This document shows positions 1 to 5,759 of a DNA stretch of 5,759 bases, one piece after another (the first letter of the stretch is position 1; every line of letters begins with the position of its first letter). Source of the stretch: Bacteroidota bacterium (GTDB lineage Bacteria > Bacteroidota > Bacteroidia > Chitinophagales > Chitinophagaceae). Below the pieces are notes generated by a model that saw only the letters and a program-made list of their open reading frames with translations, was not told the origin of the DNA and searched no databases. The DNA lies in assembly GCA_023440945.1 (NCBI GenBank), contig JAEZRL010000421.1:1-5759 (forward strand), written 5' to 3'. A program made the position numbers and the translations under genes.

Positions 1-132
1 GTACATGCCATAATGAAAGAAAGGCGATAAAGATGCATCTCTTCTTATGTTGAGTGTTAATTGTATAACAGCAAACAACACAATAATTATAAACCAGAAT
101 TTAGATTGGCGGTATAATTTTAAAAGATACAT
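1..132 (-). CDS. N-terminal fragment of an uncharacterised single-pass membrane protein (runs off left edge)
   Basis: The frame starts at an ATG (complement of 130-132) and stays open for exactly 44 codons to the window edge, so the C-terminal part is missing. The fragment begins MYLLKLYRQSKFW: a short basic N-terminus, followed by a hydrophobic stretch at about residues 12-28 (FWFIIIVLFAVIQLTLN) that should be a membrane anchor or uncleaved signal. It then continues with RRDASLSPFFHYGMY. Positive residues on the N-terminal side favour a cytoplasmic N-terminus. The ATG is the only plausible start: the frame upstream contains no other start codon before the TAA that ends the asparaginase gene at 163-165, which happens to be in the same frame. 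The gap between the two genes is 30 bp with no visible terminator, which suggests one transcript. I see no strong Shine-Dalgarno, which is common in Bacteroidota. I recognise a general resemblance to small uncharacterised Bacteroidota membrane proteins, but assign no function. Confidence 0.66.
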   Translation of the reverse strand, partial: MYLLKLYRQSKFWFIIIVLFAVIQLTLNIRRDASLSPFFHYGMY

Positions 133-162
133 GGATGAGGATAAAGGATTACATGAAAATAC

Positions 163-1218
163 TTATTCTTTATACATTTTAATTTCTGTTTCGCCGTTTG
201 ATTTTATGTAACCTCGATACATGCCTTGTGTATTAAAAGGCATTGCAATGTTTCCCTCTTTATCAACAGCAATCAGTCCACCATCGCCACCTAATCCAGC
301 TAATTTCTGTAATATCATTTCATTCGCAGCATCCTGTAAACTTTCATGCGCAAGTTCCATCCTGTCACTCACACTTTTCGCCATCGCCAAACGAATAAAA
401 AATTCACCCCAACCCGTACAACTGATAGCACAGGTTGCATTGTTCGCATACGTTCCCGCACCAATAATGGGCGAATCACCTATTCGTCCAAACTTTTTAT
501 TGGTCATGCCACCTGTACTTGTTGCGGCAGCAAGGTTCCCATTAACATCAAGCGCCACTGCACCCACAGTTCCATATTTATAATCGAAGTTGCCGGGCTG
601 ATGCAAAAGATAGGTGTGAGATGAATCATTCCTTTTTGCATTATCTGCCGAATCTTTTGCTTTCACCGCCTGCAAACTTTTCCATCTTGATTCAGTATAG
701 AAATAAGAAGGATCAACAATGGTGCATCCATTTTGTGCAGCAAATTTCTCGGCGCCTTTATAAGCCATCATTACATGTTCACTTTTATCCATCACAGCTC
801 TTGCAGCAGTGATAGGATTTTTAACGGTGGTCACACCTGCAACAGCACCTGCTTTCAATGTTTTACCATCCATAATTGCAGCATCCATTTCGTTCCTTCC
901 TTCATTGGTAAACACAGCGCCTTTACCTGCATTGAAGAGTGGATTATCTTCCATTGTTTTGATTGCAGCTTCCACTGCATCCAACGCTGAACCACCTTTT
1001 TTCAACACTTCATTTCCCGCATTCAGAGCCGTTTGCAAACCTTCCCTGTAAACTTTTTCTTTTTCCGGAGTCATGGTGCTTTTTAAAAGTGTTCCTGCGC
1101 CCCCATGAATAACGAGTACATATTTGCCTGTGTTGTTTTGTGTATTATCATTATTATTTTGTGCATGAGCAGAAACAAAGAGGAAAATAACAAAAAGGTT
1201 TAACAAAGATTTTCGCAT
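163..1218 (-). CDS. iaaA: Exported isoaspartyl peptidase / type-2 L-asparaginase (Ntn hydrolase)
   Basis: This 351-residue protein belongs to the plant-type asparaginase family, which hydrolyses L-asparagine and beta-aspartyl (isoaspartyl) dipeptides. Residues 1-19 form a signal peptide (basic MRK, hydrophobic core, AHA before Gln20), followed by an Asn-rich linker (about 20-30). The mature part shows HGGAG (38-42), NAGKGA (96-101) and the GTVGAVALD motif (216-224). Thr217 would be the nucleophile released by autocleavage after Gly216, giving alpha and beta subunits; the variable linker before it is about residues 180-215. Thr235, Arg245, Asp248, Thr268 and Gly269 match the E. coli EcAIII residues Thr197, Arg207, Asp210, Thr230 and Gly231 at a constant offset of 38, so the active site looks intact. 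Length is normal for an exported family member. The protein should work in the periplasm or outside the cell. Which substrate matters in vivo cannot be told from sequence; glycosylasparaginase is a less likely alternative. Confidence 0.95.
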   Translation of the reverse strand: MRKSLLNLFVIFLFVSAHAQNNNDNTQNNTGKYVLVIHGGAGTLLKSTMTPEKEKVYREGLQTALNAGNEVLKKGGSALDAVEAAIKTMEDNPLFNAGKGAVFTNEGRNEMDAAIMDGKTLKAGAVAGVTTVKNPITAARAVMDKSEHVMMAYKGAEKFAAQNGCTIVDPSYFYTESRWKSLQAVKAKDSADNAKRNDSSHTYLLHQPGNFDYKYGTVGAVALDVNGNLAAATSTGGMTNKKFGRIGDSPIIGAGTYANNATCAISCTGWGEFFIRLAMAKSVSDRMELAHESLQDAANEMILQKLAGLGGDGGLIAVDKEGNIAMPFNTQGMYRGYIKSNGETEIKMYKE

Positions 1219-1240
1219 AATGGCAAGTTATATGTTTCGG

Positions 1241-1270
1241 TTTGAATAGCACCTTCGCAACTTATCTTTA
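1241..1270 (+). promoter_or_regulatory. Candidate Bacteroidota-type housekeeping promoter for tamB
   Basis: TTTG at 1241-1244 matches the -33 element of Bacteroidota primary-sigma promoters. TATCTTTA at 1263-1270 matches the -7 consensus TAnnTTTG at all defined positions except the last. The 18-bp spacing is within the known range. Transcription would start around 1275-1278, giving a leader of only about 20 bases before the tamB start. A second overlapping -7 candidate, TATTTTTA at 1269-1276, lies 24 bp from the same TTTG and is less well spaced. The region is AT-rich, so a chance match is possible. Confidence 0.45.
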
Positions 1271-1286
1271 TTTTTATCGCGTAAAT

Positions 1287-1292
1287 AAGGTG
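1287..1292 (+). promoter_or_regulatory. Ribosome binding site that fixes the tamB start
   Basis: AAGGTG, with AGGTG complementary to the CACCT core of the 16S rRNA 3' end, lies five bases upstream of the CTG at 1298. An in-frame TAA at 1286-1288 closes the frame immediately upstream, so the protein cannot begin further left. The combination of this site, its spacing and the Lys-Arg-plus-hydrophobic N-terminus that follows supports initiation at 1298. Confidence 0.55.
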
Positions 1293-1297
1293 TAACG

Positions 1298-4200
1298 CTG
1301 AAACGTCTTCTGAATATACTGGGTAAGATTGTATTGGTATTGCTGGGATTTTTGTTACTGGTATGGTTGCTGCTGCAAACAGAATTCGTTCAGAATATCA
1401 TTATTCGTAAAGTAACAGCAAGACTTTCAAATGATCTTAAAACAGAGGTTAGCATTAAGCATGTAAGTCTTACGTTGTTTAATAAGATGAATCTCGAAGG
1501 CACACTTATCAAAGACCGTGGTAAAGACACGCTTTTATATGCCGGTGCTTTAAAAGTTCGCATAACGGATTTCTTTTTCTGGAGAGATAAAGCAGACCTG
1601 AAATATGTTGGTTTGGAAGATGCAGTTATAAAATTACAGCGAAAAGATTCTACCTGGAATTACCAGTTTGTGGTTGATTATTTTTCCTCTCCTCCTGATT
1701 CAAACGCTAAAAAATTAAAAGCGGATACTAGCAAAGGTCTTGCGCTTAATCTTCAAAAGCTTGATCTGAAAAATGTAAGATTTATTCAGAATGATCTCTG
1801 GGTAGGTCAACGCATGGAAATAAGAACAGGAAGTTTGTTAATGGATGCAGATACTACTGATCTTAATACAGCTAATTTCAAGATCAACAGCATTGAATTG
1901 GATAAACCTTATTTCTCCATTAAGAATTTCGATGGATTAAGGCCTGATAGTTTGCGCAAACTTTCTGTTGATACGGGAATGTATTTTAATAGCGGGGATA
2001 TTGCGATCCGCATAAAAACCATCAATCTTACCAATGGCAGTTTTGTAAATGAATTGATGGATAATTTGCCGGTGAATGATTACTTCGATGGTAATCATAT
2101 TTTGTTTTCAAAAATCAATGGCAAGATTGAAGATTTTTCTTTCCTGAAAGATACTATCAAAGCAAACATTACCCTGGCGGCAAAAGAGCGAAGTGGTTTT
2201 GATCTGAAAAAACTGAAAGCACAGTTTAGATTAACGCCACAGATAATGGAATTTGCAAAACTTGACCTGCGTACAAACAGGTCGAGAATTGGTGATTATT
2301 ATTCGATGCGTTATGATGATTTTAATGACGACATGAATGAATACATTGACAGCGTAATAATGAATGTGCGTTTCAGGTATTCACAGGTTAGCAGCGATGA
2401 CGTTGCTTATTTTGCACCGGAATTAAAAAACTGGAATAAAACCGCAGATATAAGTGGAAGATTTTATGGCACCGTTGCCGATTTTGATGTTACCGATCTT
2501 TTTCTGCGCAGCGGCAATGATACCTACGTTGCCGGAGATCTCAGCATGAAAGGTTTGCCTGATATTGATCGCACTAACATTGTATTTCATAATGGAAATG
2601 TTCAAACAACTTACAGCGATCTTGCATCTGTTATTCCATCTGTAACAGAGATCACCAATCCCAATCTTGCAACTTTAGGCAAGCTGCGTTTCATGGGTAG
2701 TTTTACGGGAAGCATTTATAATTTTTCTGTTAACGGAACAGCAAGCACAGCTATTGGTGGTTTATATACCAACATACGAATGCAGTTTCCAAAAAGAGCA
2801 GAGCCAAGATATACGGGAAGTATTATCACAAAGCAATTCGATCTTGGAAAATTTTTAGACGCAGGGCCAATTGGTCTTGTAAGTTTTAACGGAAAAATTT
2901 CCGGAAGCAGTTTTGACATAAACAAGATCCGCACTTCACTCGATGGCAATTTCAGCAGGTTTGATTTCAATAATTATTCTTATTCCAATCTTGTTTTCAA
3001 TGGTAATATTCAGAATAAGTTCTTCAATGGTGAGTTTAAAGCAAGCGATCCTAATTTTGATTTTACCAGTAATATTGAAATAGATCTTACAGGAGAAAAG
3101 CCGCACTTTAATATTTTAGGTGACCTTGTAAAAGGTAATCTTCAAAAGCTTAATCTTACCAATCAGAATTTCCAGTTAACAGGTTTGTTCGATTTAAATT
3201 TCGAAGGAAGAAACATTGATGAATTTACCGGTTGGGCAAAAATTTTGAATGCAAGTTTATTGCATGATTCAACAAAACTCAGTTTCGATTCGCTTTCTAT
3301 TAATGCTTATTACGACAGTGCGAACAATAAAGTTTTGTATGCACAAAGTAATGAGTTCGATATAAAAGTTGACGGACAATATAACATCTTAAATCTTCCC
3401 GAAAACTTCCAGGCTTTTCTCAGTCATTATTACCCCGCCTATATCAATCCACCTGCAGCACAGCCAAAAAATCAAAACTTTTCTGTGTCTATTATAACGA
3501 GAGATTTTGATAAATATGCGAGATTGATAGATCCGAAATTATCAGGTGTTACCAATGCAACCATAACGGGAAGCATTGATACCAAAGACTCCGGTAAGTT
3601 TACAATAAAAACGGATATCCCTTTTGCTAAATATGACAAATACACTTTTCAGGATGCGATGATTGGCGGAACTGGCGATTACAGAAGCCTTTTATTAACA
3701 GGAAACATCAACAGGATTTACATTAGCGACAGCACCTATTTCCCTAACACAACAATAAGAATAAATTCAGAAAAGGATCATTCAGATGTACATATTTCAA
3801 CAAGTGCCAACAACACTTTAAATGATGCACAGTTGAATGCGGATGTATATACTTTACCTGATGGCGTACGTATAGATTTTCAGCCTTCTTCCTTTGTAAT
3901 AAATGATAAAAAATGGAATCTCGAAAAGCAGGGAGAGATCTTGATAAAAAAAGATTCTTCTTATGCACAGAATGTAAAATTTACACAAGGCTTCCAGGAA
4001 ATTACATTTGAAACAGATGAAGAAGATACAAAGAGTGTGAACAATCTTTTAGTTAAGTTAAAGAATGTAAATCTTGGTGATTTTACGCCACTGATTACAA
4101 AACAACCACGCATGGAAGGTATTGTGAACGGTACTATTCATCTGCATGACTTTTATGGACCCTTCAACATAGAAACGAATTTGATCACTCAGCAATTTAG

Positions 4201-5759
4201 GCTGGATAACGATTCTGTGGGTGTTGTAAGATTGAAAGGTTTATATGATAACAAAACAGGTCGCGTAAATTATGAAGCAATATCAGATAATGAAAACTTT
4301 CGATTTGCAATTAATGGCACTTATGATGTAAAAGATTCTACCGGTTCGCCTTTGTCTGCAGCTATTCAGCTTAACCATACAAAAGTTGGAATCGTAAATG
4401 AATTTTTAGGTGATTTGTTTGATAACATTGATGGTTATGCAACAGGGACATTAAATATAAAAGGAGACCCTTCTGCACCTGATCTTTTAGGAACGATCGC
4501 TCTGAAAGATGCTGGCATCACCGTAAAATACACCAATGTCCGTTACACAATTGATTCTGCTCTTTTTAAATTTGGTGATGGCTTTATAGATTTTGGAAGC
4601 TTTAAAATAAAAGATGCAAATAATAATACGGGCATTGTAAGAGGAAAATTATATGAGCGTGAATTTAAAAACATGCAGTATGATTTCGATATTACAACAA
4701 ACAAACTGATAATGCTTAATACAACTGCACAGGATAACGATGCATTTTATGGAAAAGCGATAGGTAAAGCAACAATCAGTTTAAAAGGCCCGCAGGAGAA
4801 TTTGCATTTGAATGTTGTTGGTGAAGTGAATGATACCACGCATATTTTCATTCCAACTTATACCAATTCGCAAAGTACTTCTGCTGATTTTATTGTGTTC
4901 AAGCAGTATGGTATTGAGATGAAAACACCGGAGGAAGAAAGAACAAATTTGAGTATTGATCTTGATCTTACTGCAACTAACCAGGCACAGGTAGATGTTA
5001 TCCTTGATGAATTAACAGGCGATGTTATCAAAGCAACAGGCAATGGAAGACTTCAAATAAAAATCCCGGCCAGTGGAAGTATGACAATGAAAGGCCGTTA
5101 TAATATTGAGCGTGGCCGTTATGATTTTAACTTCCAGCAATTTATCCGCAAACCTTTTGAATTTGTGTCAGGTGCCGGGAATTATATTGAATGGACAGGT
5201 GATCCATACAATGCAAACATTCATATAGATGCACAATACACTGCATCACGAGTAAGTGTGAATGACCTTGTCAGCAATCAAAGTGCCACCGGTATTAACT
5301 CAACTGTAAAAGGTTACCGCGGTGATGTGTATGTTATTGCAGAATTAAGAGGCAAACTAAATAAACCTGACATCAATTTCCGTTTAGATTTTCCATCAAA
5401 CAGCGCTATTAAAAACGACAATGATTTTGCACTTTTCATGAATCGTTTGCAAAGCGATCAGAACGAAATGTTGAAACAGGTAACGTATCTTATCGTCTTC
5501 GGTTCGTTTGCTCCTTATGGTGAAGCACGTACTGCAACCAATGCTTATTCGCTTGGTTTAAATACTATTTCTCAAAAGATAACTGCGGAAATAAACAAGC
5601 TTGTCGCAAACTTATTATACCGGATAACAGGTGATAAAAGTTTGCAGCTTGATGTGGCTACTTCCACATACAGCAGCGCCAGTTTAATTGGTGGCAACGT
5701 AGCTTCTTCAAACCGGTTGGACAGGCAAACGGTTAATTTAAAGATCAACCAAAGCTTGC
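1298..5759 (+). CDS. tamB: TamB-family (DUF490) translocation/assembly module protein, C-terminus cut by window edge
   Basis: The frame is open for 1487 codons with no stop and runs off the right edge. TamB proteins are anchored in the inner membrane and span the periplasm as a long grooved beta structure. They are linked to outer-membrane protein assembly with TamA/BamA-type partners and, in E. coli, to phospholipid transport. Read from CTG 1298 as Met, the protein starts MKRLLN, with a membrane anchor at about residues 11-26. An AsmA-like N-terminal segment follows (LTLFNKMNLEG, DTLLYAGALKVRI), then about 1000 residues of repetitive, polar, beta-rich sequence. The C-terminal TamB domain is clear from about residue 1045: IPTY...DFIVF (1185-1201), LDELTGDVIKATGNGRL (up to 1252), GRYNIERGRYDF (1266-1277), YIEWTGDP (1296-1303) and QVTYLIVFGSF. 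Bacteroidota homologues are commonly around 1500-1700 residues, so probably only a short C-terminal piece is missing. No cysteine occurs in the visible part. No TamA-like gene is in view. Confidence 0.93.
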   Translation, partial: MKRLLNILGKIVLVLLGFLLLVWLLLQTEFVQNIIIRKVTARLSNDLKTEVSIKHVSLTLFNKMNLEGTLIKDRGKDTLLYAGALKVRITDFFFWRDKADLKYVGLEDAVIKLQRKDSTWNYQFVVDYFSSPPDSNAKKLKADTSKGLALNLQKLDLKNVRFIQNDLWVGQRMEIRTGSLLMDADTTDLNTANFKINSIELDKPYFSIKNFDGLRPDSLRKLSVDTGMYFNSGDIAIRIKTINLTNGSFVNELMDNLPVNDYFDGNHILFSKINGKIEDFSFLKDTIKANITLAAKERSGFDLKKLKAQFRLTPQIMEFAKLDLRTNRSRIGDYYSMRYDDFNDDMNEYIDSVIMNVRFRYSQVSSDDVAYFAPELKNWNKTADISGRFYGTVADFDVTDLFLRSGNDTYVAGDLSMKGLPDIDRTNIVFHNGNVQTTYSDLASVIPSVTEITNPNLATLGKLRFMGSFTGSIYNFSVNGTASTAIGGLYTNIRMQFPKRAEPRYTGSIITKQFDLGKFLDAGPIGLVSFNGKISGSSFDINKIRTSLDGNFSRFDFNNYSYSNLVFNGNIQNKFFNGEFKASDPNFDFTSNIEIDLTGEKPHFNILGDLVKGNLQKLNLTNQNFQLTGLFDLNFEGRNIDEFTGWAKILNASLLHDSTKLSFDSLSINAYYDSANNKVLYAQSNEFDIKVDGQYNILNLPENFQAFLSHYYPAYINPPAAQPKNQNFSVSIITRDFDKYARLIDPKLSGVTNATITGSIDTKDSGKFTIKTDIPFAKYDKYTFQDAMIGGTGDYRSLLLTGNINRIYISDSTYFPNTTIRINSEKDHSDVHISTSANNTLNDAQLNADVYTLPDGVRIDFQPSSFVINDKKWNLEKQGEILIKKDSSYAQNVKFTQGFQEITFETDEEDTKSVNNLLVKLKNVNLGDFTPLITKQPRMEGIVNGTIHLHDFYGPFNIETNLITQQFRLDNDSVGVVRLKGLYDNKTGRVNYEAISDNENFRFAINGTYDVKDSTGSPLSAAIQLNHTKVGIVNEFLGDLFDNIDGYATGTLNIKGDPSAPDLLGTIALKDAGITVKYTNVRYTIDSALFKFGDGFIDFGSFKIKDANNNTGIVRGKLYEREFKNMQYDFDITTNKLIMLNTTAQDNDAFYGKAIGKATISLKGPQENLHLNVVGEVNDTTHIFIPTYTNSQSTSADFIVFKQYGIEMKTPEEERTNLSIDLDLTATNQAQVDVILDELTGDVIKATGNGRLQIKIPASGSMTMKGRYNIERGRYDFNFQQFIRKPFEFVSGAGNYIEWTGDPYNANIHIDAQYTASRVSVNDLVSNQSATGINSTVKGYRGDVYVIAELRGKLNKPDINFRLDFPSNSAIKNDNDFALFMNRLQSDQNEMLKQVTYLIVFGSFAPYGEARTATNAYSLGLNTISQKITAEINKLVANLLYRITGDKSLQLDVATSTYSSASLIGGNVASSNRLDRQTVNLKINQSL
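1748..1762 (+). repeat. 15-bp direct repeat inside tamB, copy 1
   Basis: AATCTTCAAAAGCTT occurs here and again at 3137-3151, in the same reading frame, encoding Asn-Leu-Gln-Lys-Leu (residues 151-155 here). In both copies the next residues are Asp/Asn-Leu. It probably reflects the recurring short beta-strand pattern of AsmA/TamB proteins rather than a mobile or regulatory repeat. Confidence 0.5.
3137..3151 (+). repeat. 15-bp direct repeat inside tamB, copy 2
   Basis: This is the second copy of the 15-base sequence at 1748-1762, in frame and encoding residues 614-618 (NLQKL) of the TamB protein. The surrounding protein (GDLVKG before, NLTNQNFQLTG after) resembles a strand-turn-strand unit of the beta-rich body. 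Confidence 0.5.

Larger units (their letters stand above)
1219..1297. other. Divergent intergenic region between iaaA and tamB
   Basis: These 79 bp separate the ATG of the asparaginase gene from the proposed CTG start of tamB and must hold the promoters for both directions. The plus-strand signals are listed separately. On the minus strand I found only a weak TAAGTTG (complement of 1258-1264), one base short of the Bacteroidota -7 consensus and without a convincing upstream partner, so no minus-strand promoter is called. No strong Shine-Dalgarno precedes the asparaginase ATG. Confidence 0.7.

Noticed and set aside
133..162. Possible terminator between the asparaginase gene and the left-edge gene
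   Set aside because: The 30 bp contain no GC-rich inverted repeat followed by a T-run on the minus strand, so co-transcription is more likely.
221..1051. Several plus-strand open frames (221-583, 346-624, 621-812, 733-990, 809-1051) opposite the asparaginase gene
   Set aside because: They lie antisense to a gene with an intact, recognisable active site, overlap one another in different frames, and have Ser/Cys/His-rich or Pro-rich composition with no recognisable domain. They are shadows of the real gene.
2423..5043. Minus-strand open frames at 2423-2605, 2716-2970, 3744-3968 and 4858-5043
   Set aside because: All are short, antisense to the continuous tamB frame, and show no signal sequence, motif or upstream ribosome site that would support expression.
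1287..5759. Possibility that the large frame is a broken or frameshifted gene because it lacks an ATG start
   Set aside because: The frame is free of stops from 1298 to the edge, the N-terminal anchor is complete, and the C-terminal TamB motifs are in the same frame, so no disruption is visible.
1..5759. CRISPR arrays, insertion sequences, tRNA/rRNA genes, phage or defence modules
   Set aside because: No regularly spaced repeats, terminal inverted repeats, transposase-like frames, RNA-gene signatures or defence domains are apparent. The window is almost entirely accounted for by three ordinary chromosomal genes.

Overview
The window looks like an ordinary chromosomal segment of a Bacteroidota bacterium, most likely near Chitinophagaceae or a related lineage. 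That assignment is inferred from the AT-rich coding style, the Bacteroidota-type TamB protein with its AsmA-like N-terminus, the N-terminal gene fragment at the left edge, and a TTTG / TAnnTTTg-like promoter. There are two transcription units facing away from each other across a 79-bp intergenic region.

Left unit (minus strand). A complete gene (163-1218) encodes an exported isoaspartyl peptidase/type-2 L-asparaginase of the N-terminal-nucleophile hydrolase family; every catalytic residue I can place is present. Thirty bases after its stop, a second minus-strand gene begins at 132 and runs off the left edge. Only its first 44 codons are visible, showing a short basic N-terminus and one membrane segment. 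The two are probably co-transcribed.

Right unit (plus strand). From 1298 to the right edge there is one uninterrupted reading frame of 1487 codons with no stop. It is a TamB-family (DUF490) translocation and assembly protein: an N-terminal membrane anchor, a very long beta-rich AsmA-like body, and a clear TamB C-terminal domain. The extreme C-terminus lies outside the window. The gene has no ATG near its start. The best start is a CTG preceded by a good Shine-Dalgarno sequence, so start-codon-based gene callers could easily miss or shorten it.

The genes do not form an obvious pathway. The asparaginase should act in the periplasm or outside the cell on asparagine or isoaspartyl dipeptides. 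TamB should span the periplasm and serve outer-membrane biogenesis. I found no RNA genes, mobile elements, CRISPR arrays or evidence of a novel multi-gene system. The most notable points are the non-ATG start of tamB, the absence of cysteine from its 1487 visible residues, and the overlooked partial gene at the left edge.
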